Assembly (NCBI RefSeq): GCF_902702935.1
Contig: NZ_LR738855.1
Location: forward strand, 1,922,001 to 1,986,000
Length of the DNA: 64,000 bases
Direction of reading: 5' to 3'
From: Corynebacterium rouxii
Lineage (GTDB): Bacteria; Actinomycetota; Actinomycetes; Mycobacteriales; Mycobacteriaceae
In this document: one piece after another, positions 1 through 14,407 of the stretch
How positions within the stretch are numbered: position 1 is the first letter of the stretch
How the letters are laid out: every line of letters begins with the position of its first letter
Made by a program: the position numbers and the translations under genes
Notes under the pieces: model-generated
Told to the model about the DNA's origin: nothing
Databases searched by the model: none
What the model saw: only the letters and a program-made list of their open reading frames with translations

Positions 1-9
1 AATCCCCTC

Positions 10-1172
10 ATGGCCTCTATCAAGAAGTGCACCACCGCTAAAGGCACCGCCTGGCGCGTCCAATACCGTAGCCCCGATGGAAGATCGCACACCAAGCAAG
101 GGTTCCGCACCAAGACAGAAGCACAGCGCTGGGCCGACAAAACGCCACGACGATTATACCGAGGGGTCGTGGGTTAATCCGCAGCATGGGAAAACCCGTG
201 TAGCGGATCTCGCTGAAATCTGGTGGGAAGGCCGACAGCATCTCAAGGCATCTACACTTGACCGCGACAAGCCCATCCGTGCTCGCGTTATCAAGCAATG
301 GGGGGGGGGAATGGCAGGTTGGTGCGATTCGCACCTCTAGCATTCAGGCGTGGGTATCTGGAATGGGGAAGTCCGGGTCCCCGGTTCGTAATTTTCACAA
401 TATGCTCTCCCAAATCCTTGATGTGGCCGTGGCGGATGGGCTCATCCTGACTAATCCTGCGCATGGGGTGAAGCTGCCAAAGAAGAGTGCTCCTGTGAAG
501 GTTTTTCTCACCCCTAGGCAGCTTTCTACGCTCGCTAAGGCCGCGGGGGACTCCAGTAGGGACTGCGGGACCATCGTGTGGGTTTTAGGCACTGTGGGAC
601 TGCGTTGGGGTGAGCTGGCAGGCCTAAAGGTGGGTGATATTGATTTTGACCGTGCAAGGATTACTGTGAGGCGCTCGGTGTCGTATGTGAAGACGAGTTG
701 GGTGGAGTCTGCCCCCTAAGACACATGAGCGTCGCGAGGTTTCTATGAGTCTGCCGGTCTCGCGGATGCTGTACGCGCAGTGCCGTGGGAAGTCTCAAGA
801 TATGTGGGTTTTACGCGTGCTAATGGTGAGCCGCTGCGCCCTGTGAATGCTACGACTGGGTGGTTTCGTGCGGCGGTTGAGAGGGTCCAGGGGAAGATTC
901 TAGCTTTCCAAGCCTTACCCCGCATGAAGCTTCGGCATGTGGCGGCGGGGCTTTTGGTGTCGGCTGGGGCGAATGTGAAGGTGGTTCAGAAGCAGTTGGG
1001 GCATGCTTCGGTGGCCATGACGTTGGATACATATGCGGCTCTTTTTGATGACGATCTGGATTCTGTTGGTGAGACTCTGGGAGGCATTTTGGCGGATGTC
1101 GTGGAAATGTCGTGGGATCGTAAAAGTCTTGCGTGTTGTGGGTATAAAAATAACCCCTCACCTGCGGTTTAG
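10..1172 (+). pseudogene. Tyrosine recombinase (phage-type integrase), multiply frameshifted
   Basis: Pieces in different frames add up to one tyrosine integrase. An AP2-like arm (MASIKKCT start at 10) comes first, then the SAM-like core-binding domain (VADLAEIWW, about 200-430). The catalytic domain carries GLRWGELAGL (first catalytic Arg, about 600), LRHVAAG (HxxR-like box, about 930) and QLGHASVAMTLDTYAALF with the Tyr at about 1030. I count at least five frame changes: near 145, in a ten-G run at 300-309, in a C5 run near 712, near 805 and near 930. The gene ends 15 bases from the 3' end of tRNA-Ala, the usual position for an integrase that used a tRNA end as attachment site. It is inactive as written, although two of the shifts sit in homopolymers where sequencing errors also occur. 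Confidence 0.85.
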
Positions 1173-1182
1173 GTGAGGGGTT
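1143..1182 (-). terminator. Intrinsic terminator of tRNA-Ala
   Basis: A 12-bp perfect stem (1152-1163 with 1171-1182) has a 7-nt loop. Read on the minus strand it is followed by a T-rich tail at 1143-1151. It lies directly downstream of tRNA-Ala and just inside the end of the dead integrase. Confidence 0.8.
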
Positions 1183-1187
1183 GTCGG

Positions 1188-1260
1188 TGGAGCTAACGGG
1201 ATTCGAACCCGTGACCCCCACACTGCCAGTGTGATGCGCTACCAGCTGCGCCATAGCCCC
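1188..1260 (-). tRNA. tRNA-Ala (GGC)
   Basis: A 73-nt cloverleaf: acceptor GGGGCTA pairs with TAGCTCC, the anticodon loop is CTGGCAG and the T-loop is GTTCGAATC. No CCA is encoded. Its 3' end faces the decayed integrase, which makes it the probable attachment site of the lost element. Confidence 0.95.
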
Positions 1261-1345
1261 GACAAACAAGATCAAAGATCTTTGTTCGTGGTTGATATTA
1301 CTGCAGCATGGCATGATGGCAAAATCTGCACATCACGGGCGGTTT

Positions 1346-2080
1346 TTAAGAGGTTGCTTGCTCAACCCAGGTTTCGATTCCGTTTTCTACTTCCTGGCCG
1401 TCGATAAAGACGCGTGGCGAGGAAACGCTGCCGCCGTCCTTCTCCAGCTTCTTGGAGTTGGCCTCAGCAAACTTACGGAAGTCCTCCTTGGCACCACCCT
1501 CGCGAATCTTCTGAGCTACCTCATCAGATGCGCCAAGACTCTTGGCAACGTCAGCGAAGTCGTTATCGCCCCACTGGCCGTAGATGGTCTTTTGCTCCTT
1601 CATGAGCAAAGCACGGTAGTTCCAGTACGTTTCCCAGTCACCGCTTTGCGCCACAGCGAGTGCGGCGGCACCAGCCTTGGTGGAGTTGCCGTCTTGGCTG
1701 TCGCGGTCAAGGAAGTTCAAAATACGAAGGTTAACAACGATGTCACCGTTTTCGATGGCTTTTTTCATGGGGCCGTCGGTGACCTCACCAAGCTCGGCGC
1801 AGTGCGGGCACGAGAAGTCCTCGTAGAAGTCGATCTTCTTCGCATCCTTCTTAGCGTTATCTGCTTTGAGAACAATGGCAGAATCGGTCACACTACCAGT
1901 AAAGCTAACAGATTCTTTGTCATAATCAGCGTACTTGTTAGCCTGGTGTGCTTTGCCTTGCACAACAACATAGGCTACAACGGCAACAACCACGACGAGT
2001 AGTGCCAGAAGAGCCCACAGAAATCCATTGGATTTTTCAGTTGGGTTCTTAATTTTCCTAGAACCAGCTTTTTTACTCAC
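1346..2080 (-). CDS. DsbA-family membrane-anchored thiol-disulfide oxidoreductase
   Basis: 244 residues. A short basic N-terminus is followed by one hydrophobic segment (about 20-42) that would anchor the protein with its catalytic domain outside the membrane. The thioredoxin-like fold has the active-site motif CPHC in FSCPHCAELG (about 93-96), a helical insertion, and the cis-Pro loop SSPRVFIDG near the end. This is the DsbA/DsbG-like (Thioredoxin_4) type that oxidises or isomerises disulfides in exported proteins. It is the last gene of a run on the minus strand, 49 bases after a MauE/DoxX-type membrane protein, a common partner that passes electrons to or from such thioredoxins. The general function is secure, but the direction (oxidase or reductase) and the clients cannot be told from sequence. 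Confidence 0.88.
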   Translation of the reverse strand: MSKKAGSRKIKNPTEKSNGFLWALLALLVVVVAVVAYVVVQGKAHQANKYADYDKESVSFTGSVTDSAIVLKADNAKKDAKKIDFYEDFSCPHCAELGEVTDGPMKKAIENGDIVVNLRILNFLDRDSQDGNSTKAGAAALAVAQSGDWETYWNYRALLMKEQKTIYGQWGDNDFADVAKSLGASDEVAQKIREGGAKEDFRKFAEANSKKLEKDGGSVSSPRVFIDGQEVENGIETWVEQATS

Positions 2081-2129
2081 GTTTTCACCTTGGGTTGGTT
2101 TATTTATCGCAGCTCATGCTACAGAACAA

Positions 2130-2624
2130 TTATGCGTAGAGCGCAAATTTCTTAAATGGACGATAGACAGTCCACAACGACAGCGCAATAAAGAAAATGT
2201 CACGAAGAATAATCAACGCGTAGTCACGCGCGGTGTTTTCCCCTAGCCCCTGCGGGCCGAAGCATCCACAGTCGATACCAAGGTTGCGTGCCCATGCCTG
2301 TGCGATACCAGCAATGAACAAAACAAGGACCGTGACCGAGATCCAGCTTGCCTTGCGTAAGAAAATACCGAACAGGAGCAGCACACCACCAGCGATTTCT
2401 AGGGGGCCGATGACGCTCGCCAGCCCGTTCGACCAAGCATCTGTGAAAATTTCATAGGCCTTGATCGATTGGGCTGTTTCCATGCGGTTGTTGATTTTGG
2501 ATATACCGGCCGCAAGCCAAATATATGCCATGAAAAACCGCGCGAATGCGCTTATGCAGTCAAGCACAAGGTGTAAAGACACTCGCTTCTTTGAAGTTCC
2601 AGTCACCTTGGTCAGTCTAATCAC
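2130..2624 (-). CDS. MauE/DoxX-family membrane protein, redox partner of the DsbA-like protein
   Basis: 164 residues with about four membrane segments (roughly 25-45, 70-90, 93-112, 135-155) and the loop motif [11 protein letters not shown] (about 117-127), whose cysteine pair is typical of MauE-type redox membrane proteins. The family supports disulfide chemistry in the periplasm or, in methylotrophs, maturation of methylamine dehydrogenase. Its start codon overlaps the stop of pgm by four bases (ATGA), and the DsbA-like gene follows. It is therefore translationally coupled to pgm and presumably works with the downstream thioredoxin. The substrate is unknown. Confidence 0.8.
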   Translation of the reverse strand: MIRLTKVTGTSKKRVSLHLVLDCISAFARFFMAYIWLAAGISKINNRMETAQSIKAYEIFTDAWSNGLASVIGPLEIAGGVLLLFGIFLRKASWISVTVLVLFIAGIAQAWARNLGIDCGCFGPQGLGENTARDYALIILRDIFFIALSLWTVYRPFKKFALYA

Positions 2625-4258
2625 AAAACGTCAGAAACGAGATTCTGCGCCTCGCGCTGTACCATCGCGAGGTGGTCCGCCCCTAGGAAGGACTCGGCAT
2701 AGATCTTGTACTTGTCTTCCGTGCCGGATGGACGTGCCGCAAACCACGCGTTTTCGGTGGTCACCTTCAATCCGCCGATAGCAGCGCCATTGCCAGGAGC
2801 AGCGGTGAGCTTCGCAGTGATCGCCTCACCGGCCAGCTCAGTGACGGTTACCTGCTCGGGCGAGAGCTTCTTGAGTACTGCCTTTTGCTCACGGGTAGCT
2901 GGCGCATCGGTACGTGCGTAGACAGGGGAACCGAAACGAGCGGCAAGTTCTTCGTAGCGTTGCGACGGCGTCTTTCCGGTCACTGCAGTGATTTCCGAGG
3001 CAAGCAGATCTAGGATAATGCCGTCTTTGTCAGTCGACCACACGGTGCCATTGTGTCGAAGGAAGGACGCGCCAGCGGATTCCTCGCCACCGAACCCCAC
3101 GGAGCCGTCGACAAGCCCCGGGACGAACCACTTAAAGCCCACAGGCACCTCCACCAACTTGCGGCCAAGGTCGGCGACCACGCGGTCGATCATCGAAGAA
3201 CTCACCAAGGTCTTGCCCACAGCCGTTGAGGTGTTCCACTGCGGGCGGTGCGAGAACAAGTAGTCGATGGCCACAGCAAGATAGTGGTTAGGGTTCATCA
3301 ATCCAGCATCAGGTGTGACAATGCCATGGCGATCAGCGTCGGCGTCGTTACCCGTGGCGATGTCATACTTCGTGCGGTTATGCATCAGCGAGGCCATCGA
3401 GTCCGGCGACGAGCAGTCCATGCGGATCTTGCCATCGGTGTCAAGGGTCATAAACCGCCAGGTGGCGTCGACAAGCGGATTGACCACGGTCAAGTTAAGT
3501 GAATGCTTCTCAGCAATCGCGCCCCAGTAGTCCACCGAAGCACCGCCCATGGGATCAGCGCCAATTGCTAGGCCGGAACCACGAATTGCGTCGATGTCCA
3601 CCACATTGGGAAGATCCGCGATGTAGTTCTCCATATAGTTGTGACGATGTGCGCGTGGGTCGAGCACACCCGCAACCGAGGTGCGCTTCACCGATACCAA
3701 GCCTTCGCGCAGCAGCGTGTTGGCGCGATCCGCAATCCAGTCAGTGGCATCGGTATCAGCAGGTCCGCCATTGGGTGGATTGTACTTAAAACCACCATCA
3801 CGAGGCGGATTGTGCGAAGGAGTAATCACGATACCATCGGAATACTGTGACGAGTCGCTGCGCTGTGCGTTGTACGCCAAGATCGCGTGAGAGACAGCTG
3901 GCGTTGGGGTGTAGCGGCCGCGGTCGTCGACAAGCACCTCGACGCCATGGGCCAACAGCACCTCAAGGGCAGAAATCATTGCCGGCTCGCTCAGCGCATG
4001 CGTGTCGCGACCAATAAAGATCGGACCGCTAATGTGGTGCTGCGCACGGTATTCCACGATCGCTTGGGTGATGGCAAGAATGTGATTCTCATTGAAAGCT
4101 GTGTCCAGCGAAGAACCGCGGTGGCCCGAGGTACCAAAAGCTACCTGTTGATCTGGGTTATCGGCGTCTGGTGTCCGCGTGTAATAGGCGGTAACCACCT
4201 CAGCTATATCAATGAGGTCCTGGGGTTGCGCAAGTTGACCTGCTCGTTCGTGTGCCAT
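2621..4258 (-). CDS. pgm: Phosphoglucomutase (alpha-D-glucose phosphate-specific)
   Basis: 545 residues. It interconverts glucose 1-phosphate and glucose 6-phosphate in the cytoplasm, feeding glycogen, trehalose and cell-wall sugar nucleotides. The four family signatures are present in order: the phosphoserine loop TPSHNPP, the metal loop NDADADRHG, the sugar-binding loop GGEESAG and the phosphate-binding loop [10 protein letters not shown] near the C-terminus. The start at 4258 is preferred over an ATG seven codons upstream because AGGAG lies seven bases before it. The gene heads an operon with the MauE-like and DsbA-like genes, an unusual mixture of sugar metabolism and thiol redox. It diverges from the crcB pair. 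Confidence 0.95.
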   Translation of the reverse strand: MAHERAGQLAQPQDLIDIAEVVTAYYTRTPDADNPDQQVAFGTSGHRGSSLDTAFNENHILAITQAIVEYRAQHHISGPIFIGRDTHALSEPAMISALEVLLAHGVEVLVDDRGRYTPTPAVSHAILAYNAQRSDSSQYSDGIVITPSHNPPRDGGFKYNPPNGGPADTDATDWIADRANTLLREGLVSVKRTSVAGVLDPRAHRHNYMENYIADLPNVVDIDAIRGSGLAIGADPMGGASVDYWGAIAEKHSLNLTVVNPLVDATWRFMTLDTDGKIRMDCSSPDSMASLMHNRTKYDIATGNDADADRHGIVTPDAGLMNPNHYLAVAIDYLFSHRPQWNTSTAVGKTLVSSSMIDRVVADLGRKLVEVPVGFKWFVPGLVDGSVGFGGEESAGASFLRHNGTVWSTDKDGIILDLLASEITAVTGKTPSQRYEELAARFGSPVYARTDAPATREQKAVLKKLSPEQVTVTELAGEAITAKLTAAPGNGAAIGGLKVTTENAWFAARPSGTEDKYKIYAESFLGADHLAMVQREAQNLVSDVL

Positions 4259-4323
4259 GAAGCTGCTCCTGCAACGCATAGTCGAAAGTCTTAACGCCTA
4301 CCATCGTAGTAAAATCACAGCCC

Positions 4324-4611
4324 ATGCAGTGCGTTTTAGCAGGACTCGGTGCCGGTTTAGGAGCAATCTCTCGCTATCAGCTCAGCATGCTTATCGACGC
4401 CCCCCTCGCGCTGCTAGGCATCAACCTTCTCGGATCCTTCCTCATGGGATGGCTTCGACCCAACGTGTTCTGGGGAACGGGGTTCCTCGGCGGGTTCACC
4501 AGCTTCTCGGCCTTCGCCCTCGTAATGTTCGACGGACACTACCTCTACGCTGCGGTGACAGTCGTCGGCTGCGTCGCGGCATGGCTACTCGGCGATAGAT
4601 TCGCAGCATGA
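4324..4611 (+). CDS. crcB1: CrcB/Fluc fluoride channel, first subunit
   Basis: 95 residues with four predicted membrane helices. It keeps the full signature of the fluoride channel family: GAGLGAISRYQ near the N-terminus, NLLGSFLMG with the pore Asn at about 38, and GFLGGFTSFSAF with the Phe-box residues. The protein lets fluoride leave the cell. Its stop overlaps the next crcB by four bases (ATGA), indicating coupled synthesis of two unlike halves of a dimer. I see no fluoride riboswitch in the 65-base leader. Confidence 0.9.
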   Translation: MQCVLAGLGAGLGAISRYQLSMLIDAPLALLGINLLGSFLMGWLRPNVFWGTGFLGGFTSFSAFALVMFDGHYLYAAVTVVGCVAAWLLGDRFAA

Positions 4612-4922
4612 TCCCCGCCCTGTTTCTTTCGGCAGCCCTCGGCGGCATGCTGCGCTTCCTGTTATCCAAGACCGGCCCTTATGTTGGAACCTTCATCGCC
4701 AACATGGCCGCATGCGTAGTCCTAGCTGCGGTAAGAGATGCTTCCCCCCTCGTTATGGCAGCCGTGGGCACCGGTTTCGCTGGAGCATTGTCCACCTGGT
4801 CCACGCTTGCCAAGGAACTCGGCACGCTCATACGGCAGCGACGCTGGAAAATGCTGTTGGGATACGCAACGGCCACCATCCTCGGTGGAATGGTGGCCGT
4901 ATGGTGTGGATTTCAGATCTAA
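4608..4922 (+). CDS. crcB2: CrcB/Fluc fluoride channel, second (divergent) subunit
   Basis: 104 residues with four hydrophobic segments. It is recognisable as CrcB but poor in the signature: the N-terminus reads ALGGMLRFL, the pore region IANMAACVV has lost the usual G-S after Asn, and the third-helix box is GFAGALSTWST. Paired crcB genes of this kind form heterodimeric channels in which one half is degenerate, so this is probably the accessory half. Its stop codon overlaps the stop of the convergent ABC permease by two bases. Confidence 0.85.
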   Translation: MIPALFLSAALGGMLRFLLSKTGPYVGTFIANMAACVVLAAVRDASPLVMAAVGTGFAGALSTWSTLAKELGTLIRQRRWKMLLGYATATILGGMVAVWCGFQI

Positions 4923-7483
4923 TCAGCGATCGCGTCCAGCGGTGGTGTCTTAGCAGCACGGCGTGCCGGCCACACTGCAGCAATCACGCCCACGACAGCA
5001 GAGCCCACAAGGAGCCAGACCATCTGCGACCACGGAACGCTGACGTTATCAAGCCCTTGGCTAGACAAAACCTTGAGGAACGACCAGCCTAGACCCAAGC
5101 CCACGACGATGCCCATCACGGCACCATAGAGGGCAATCTGAACCGACTCAATAGAGATCATCGTACGGATTTGACCACGCTGCGTACCCACGGCACGCAA
5201 CATACCGATCTCTTGACGTCGCTCAATCACGTTCAGCGCCAAGGTATTAATAATGCCGATCACAGCAACGATGACTGCTAATCCCAACAGGGCATACAAG
5301 ATGTTCATCATCTGCGAGATCGCCGACGCTTGCTCGCCCGCAAACTCCTTAGCGGTTTGAACCCGAACCACCAAGTAATCCTCAACGGCCTTCTCGATCT
5401 CTTGCTTCAGCTCATCGGGTTTCAAAGAACCATCACCGTTAACAAACAGTGAGTTCGTGGTCTTTTGTACCCCCGTGTTGTCCAAAGTCTTAGCAGACAA
5501 AATCACGTTGCCCAAGACCTTGCTCTCTTTGAAACTTCCCACAACTTTCGCCATAGCGATTTCATTGTGGTTGGAATCAATCACCGGAACCGTATCGCCG
5601 ATCTTGAGTTTCTTGTCATCCAAGTAGCTCTGCTTTGCGACGATCACGTTCGGCTGATCCAAGTTGAAATCACCCTGTGGCTCCTCCACGCTGACAACCG
5701 TATTAATGTTGCCCGACATCAAGCGGCTACCAAACATTTGCTCCGGCGCATTCGGAGGAACCTCACCAATAGCAACAGGCGCAACCTCCAGCGCAGTAAC
5801 AGCACCAACGCCCTTGGTGTCATGCAGCTTCTTTTCTGCCTCGGCAGGAACTGGGAACCGGCCGTTCGTCGGACCCGACAAAATGAATTCAGCCTTGACC
5901 TCGCTGTCAATCAAGCCACTAATGCTCGACTTCATGGTTGCCGACAACATACCAATACTGGTGACCAACGCAATACCTAGCGTCAACGCAAACGCAGTGG
6001 TCGCAGTACGACGCGGGTTACGACGCGAATTCGTTGCCGCAAGCTTGCCCACCGCCTTAAACGGAGCACCGACGATACGCCCCAACCCACCAACGACCGG
6101 AATGGAGATCGCAGGAGACGCCAAGAACACACCCACGATCACAAACAAAGCACCAACGCCGACAAGAATCGCGCGCGTCTTTGTCTCAGGGCCATCATTG
6201 AAAGCACCAAGCGCAGCCGCCGCACAACCGATCAAGAACACCACAGCGCCAGCGATGGTACGAGCCTTAAGCGATGTCTCGGCCGAACTTTCCGTCGAAC
6301 GCATTGCCTCCACTGGGCGCACCGCACCAGCACGACGTGCAGGAGCCCACGCGCTAATAACCGTGACGACGGTACCAAGTACCAGCGGCACCAAAATCGA
6401 CTGGGCAGACAGTCCGAGCCCTGCATTCGGAATCTCCATACCGAACTGCTTCATCGCAAACTGAATGACCTTCACCAGACCAGCGCCAGCGACAACACCA
6501 ACAGCTGAACCGATGATGCCGACAATCACGGCCTCGAGAACCACAGACCACGTCAACTGCTTACGAGACACACCCAGCGCACGCATGAGCGCGAACTCCT
6601 TGAGACGCTGCGCCACAATCATCGAGAAGGTGTTAGCAATAATGAACGTTCCAACTAACAAAGCAATCAGGCCGAAGGCAACCAAGAAGTAATTAACAAA
6701 GCTCAATGCCTTCTTAATGGTCTTAGTCAGCTCTTCTGCTAATGATGCGCCCGTATCCACCTTGAAATCTGGGTACTTGCCCTTCAGATACTGGACAACA
6801 TCCTCAGAAGAACCATCCGCCTTCTTAACAAAGATACTGCCAATAAACTCCGGCTGGTAACGATCCAAGAAGGCCTTCTCCTCCATCAACAGGTTCACAC
6901 CAGGATGAGTAGTAGCCTCCGTGGAATACGTACCCACGACCTTAACCTCACGCTGGCCAGCCTCATCGACGACCACCAACGTAGAGCCTTCTTTGATACC
7001 AAGCTCAGAAGCGCTCTCCGGAGCCAAAACCTCATGTGCCTCATGAGGTTCCTTACCAGAGGTGATCTTCTCCGGAGTGGTAGCAGCACTACCCTCACCG
7101 TAGAAAATACCAATCGTCGGGGAAGCCGCACCCGTCTGAATAGCCTTACGGTCCTCAGTAGCAAGAACTGCAGACGTAGCAGCCTGAACGGCGACTGCCG
7201 CAACGTGCTCTTTATCATTGCGGAGTTCGTCGATAAGCCCGCGTGGCATAGGGGCCTTCTCGCCGCTCATCACAACGTCCACATTCGCCAACTGATCATC
7301 AATCGCAGAGTCAAACGTATTACTCAGCGATTGCGTAAACATAAACGAACCCGACACAAACGCCGTGCCCAACACAACCGCCAAAATGGTCAGCGCAAGA
7401 CGAACCCTATGCGCAGCCACCGAGCGCAGGCTCAAACGCAGCATCGCGTTCTTCGAGCCAGTAGATGTACCATGCGACCCCAC
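4919..7483 (-). CDS. ABC transporter permease, FtsX/MacB type
   Basis: 854 residues starting with GTG. The architecture is a duplicated FtsX core: an N-terminal membrane helix (about 25-45), a large extracellular domain, a three-helix FtsX block (about 265-385), a two-helix link (about 415-470), a second helix and extracellular domain, and a last three-helix block (about 735-845). Such permeases pair with LolD/MacB-type ATPases and move lipids, peptides or drugs, or act by mechanotransmission in the cell envelope. The start overlaps the stop of the ATPase gene by one base, so the two are one operon. The substrate is unknown. Confidence 0.9.
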   Translation of the reverse strand: MGSHGTSTGSKNAMLRLSLRSVAAHRVRLALTILAVVLGTAFVSGSFMFTQSLSNTFDSAIDDQLANVDVVMSGEKAPMPRGLIDELRNDKEHVAAVAVQAATSAVLATEDRKAIQTGAASPTIGIFYGEGSAATTPEKITSGKEPHEAHEVLAPESASELGIKEGSTLVVVDEAGQREVKVVGTYSTEATTHPGVNLLMEEKAFLDRYQPEFIGSIFVKKADGSSEDVVQYLKGKYPDFKVDTGASLAEELTKTIKKALSFVNYFLVAFGLIALLVGTFIIANTFSMIVAQRLKEFALMRALGVSRKQLTWSVVLEAVIVGIIGSAVGVVAGAGLVKVIQFAMKQFGMEIPNAGLGLSAQSILVPLVLGTVVTVISAWAPARRAGAVRPVEAMRSTESSAETSLKARTIAGAVVFLIGCAAAALGAFNDGPETKTRAILVGVGALFVIVGVFLASPAISIPVVGGLGRIVGAPFKAVGKLAATNSRRNPRRTATTAFALTLGIALVTSIGMLSATMKSSISGLIDSEVKAEFILSGPTNGRFPVPAEAEKKLHDTKGVGAVTALEVAPVAIGEVPPNAPEQMFGSRLMSGNINTVVSVEEPQGDFNLDQPNVIVAKQSYLDDKKLKIGDTVPVIDSNHNEIAMAKVVGSFKESKVLGNVILSAKTLDNTGVQKTTNSLFVNGDGSLKPDELKQEIEKAVEDYLVVRVQTAKEFAGEQASAISQMMNILYALLGLAVIVAVIGIINTLALNVIERRQEIGMLRAVGTQRGQIRTMISIESVQIALYGAVMGIVVGLGLGWSFLKVLSSQGLDNVSVPWSQMVWLLVGSAVVGVIAAVWPARRAAKTPPLDAIAD

Positions 7484-8232
7484 TATGCAAGCTCCTCAAT
7501 GGTAGCCATCGTGGACAAAATCTCCTCAGCCGTCGGATGCATCAGCTCCTTAACAATCCGACCATCAGCCAAGAACACCACACGATCGGCATACGACGCA
7601 GCACGTGGATCATGCGTAACGATAACCACTGTCTGATCATCCTGATCCACCGCAGTACGAAGAATCGACAACACCTCAGCCGAAGAATTCGAATCGAGAT
7701 TACCGGTTGGCTCATCACCAAAAATGATCTCCGGCTGTGCAACCAACGCACGTGCACACGCAACACGCTGCTGCTGACCACCAGACAACTCAGACGGGCG
7801 GTGGCTCAAACGCTCAGTAAGACCCAAACGAGAAGTGACCTCGTCGAACCACTCCTTATTAACGGACTTACCCGCAATATCGCGTGGCAAAGTAATGTTC
7901 TCAGCCGCAGTCAACGTAGGAACCAGGTTAAATGACTGGAAGATAAAACCAAGACGATCCCGGCGAAGAGCCGTCATCTCTTTGTCTTTGAGCAACGAAA
8001 GGTCAGTATCACCGATAAAGGTGCTACCGCTAGAAATGGAATCCAGACCCGCCATGCAATGCATAAGGGTCGATTTACCAGAACCAGACGGACCCATAAT
8101 GGCAGTAAATTGATGAGCGGCAAATTCGACATCAATAGAATCCAAGGCCACGACGCGGGTCTCGCCTTGGCCGTAGGTTTTTACAAGGCCCTCGGCGCGA
8201 GCAGCTGGTAGCGAATGGCCGTTTTCAGTCAT
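7483..8232 (-). CDS. ABC transporter ATP-binding protein, LolD/MacB type
   Basis: 249 residues with a complete nucleotide-binding domain: Walker A GPSGSGKST (about 46-54), Q-loop FQSFN, signature LSGGQQQRVACARAL, Walker B IIFGDEPTGNLD and switch His in VIVTHDPR. The LSGGQQQR signature and the GDEPTGNLD box are typical of the LolD family that drives FtsX-type permeases such as the next gene. First gene of the pair. Its promoter must lie in the 8233-8310 gap behind the rRNA operon. Confidence 0.92.
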   Translation of the reverse strand: MTENGHSLPAARAEGLVKTYGQGETRVVALDSIDVEFAAHQFTAIMGPSGSGKSTLMHCMAGLDSISSGSTFIGDTDLSLLKDKEMTALRRDRLGFIFQSFNLVPTLTAAENITLPRDIAGKSVNKEWFDEVTSRLGLTERLSHRPSELSGGQQQRVACARALVAQPEIIFGDEPTGNLDSNSSAEVLSILRTAVDQDDQTVVIVTHDPRAASYADRVVFLADGRIVKELMHPTAEEILSTMATIEELA

Positions 8233-8311
8233 ACATTTCCAATCAGAAAACTAGGAAAGCCGCACCAAAGATAGTGGTGGGCGGCACGTTACTTAGTCCA
8301 TTCAACACGAA

Positions 8312-8341
8312 AAGTGCGGTGTTTGCATAAGCACCGCACTT
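8312..8341 (-). terminator. Second terminator downstream of the rRNA operon
   Basis: Ten-base perfect arms (8312-8321 and 8332-8341) close a 10-nt loop. On the minus strand the stem is followed by TTTTCGT. It lies between the main rrn terminator and the ABC transporter. The rest of 8233-8640 holds no gene, only C- and A-rich tracts and a short palindrome GCACACGTGTGC near 8556. Confidence 0.5.
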
Positions 8342-8570
8342 AACAATCAACCGAACACACACCAAGGGCTGTTTCTGGTGTTGGTGGTGTGTTTGGAATC
8401 TCCACCACGAATCCGTGACCACGAAAACCCCAACACCACCCCACCCACACCCCAGCCCCGAGCATGGGTTTACGTAGTCTCGAATACGAGAACACGAAAA
8501 AACCAACCCACCCCTTACTGCGGGCAAAAAAAAGGGGCGCACCCCCCACCCCCACACGCACACGTGTGCA

Positions 8571-8622
8571 CAAAAAATGGTGTGGTAGACAACAACACAC
8601 TATTGTTATCTACCACACCATC
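8571..8622 (-). terminator. Main terminator of the rRNA operon
   Basis: A long stem formed by 8578-8589 and 8609-8620, extended inward by A/T pairs, is followed on the minus strand by six T. It lies 25 bases beyond the 3' end of 5S rRNA. Confidence 0.8.
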
Positions 8623-8644
8623 ATTTACTATTGTTAAGTTTTAG

Positions 8645-8760
8645 GTTGGCGGCGACCTACTCTCCCACACCCTCCCAGGTGCAGTACCATCAGCGCAATC
8701 GGGCTTAGCTTCCGGGTTCGGAAAGGGACCGGGCGTACCCCCGACACAATAACCACCAAC
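8645..8760 (-). rRNA. rrf: 5S ribosomal RNA
   Basis: About 116 nt. The ends GTTGGTGGTTA and CCGCCAAC pair, and the conserved internal segments CCGAACCCGGAAGCTAAG and GGGAGAGTAGG are present on the minus strand. Last gene of the rRNA operon. Confidence 0.95.
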
Positions 8761-8899
8761 ACACACAACCAACCACCCACACGAAGAAGGCGTGTCATGC
8801 CAGACACTGCACAGCAGACGCGAGAAACACTTTCATACCTTCACTATCACCCAACAGGTGACACGCTCAATAATGCTATATATTTTTGCTCGTTACACA

Positions 8900-13858
<4,959 letters not shown>

Positions 13859-14407
13859 AAAAATCAGTCAAAAGACCAACCTTCAAGCTGGAACAAGCCC
13901 AACCAACTGGCTAAAAACCACCACAAACAACAACCGTCAAACAATAATTGCTTGCAACTGGCAAAATAAAAAAATAATGATTTGCTCTATCAAACATGGT
14001 CACCATCCCTTGACGGGGAAAAAATAACAATGACCACCAATACAACAATTCACAACAACCACAAATGTTATTTACAAGCCATGGCACACTTGCCGGCCGT
14101 ATGACACATCATGCCTGTTATCATTGCATGTATCTTTTTCTTAGAATCCAACCCCCACCCACGATCAATCAAGGATGGGAATCAAAAGTACATTGGCACA
14201 CTATTGAGTTCTCAAACAACACAATCACACCACCACACACCACCATAAAAACAATGATGCCCAGTGAAGAATTACTTGTATTTTTGTCTACCAGCTTGTT
14301 TTCCTCCCGCCTACTCTCACCTCGTGAGGGGCGGTGTCGGTCGCGGCGACTCACATAAATGTACACACCACAACCTGTTGACACAACCCCGCAGGTCAGC
14401 GAGATTT
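13859..14407 (-). promoter_or_regulatory. rRNA operon promoter and leader region
   Basis: The 549 bases between murA and 16S contain no gene. On the minus strand the segment at 14195-14220 reads GTTTGAGAACTCAATAGTGT, a leader element I recognise from other actinobacterial rrn operons, where it lies in the antitermination/processing leader. A promoter is expected upstream of it, but I cannot place -35 and -10 boxes with confidence. Confidence 0.6.

Noticed and set aside
300-309. Ten-G run in the integrase as a phase-variation switch
   Set aside because: At least four other frame changes exist in the same gene, so correcting this run would not restore a protein.
1292-2002. 236-codon plus-strand frame opposite the DsbA-like gene
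   Set aside because: It is the antisense shadow of a gene with clear catalytic motifs and has no recognisable domain.
4259-4323. Fluoride riboswitch before crcB1
   Set aside because: The 65-base leader is too short and shows none of the conserved riboswitch segments.
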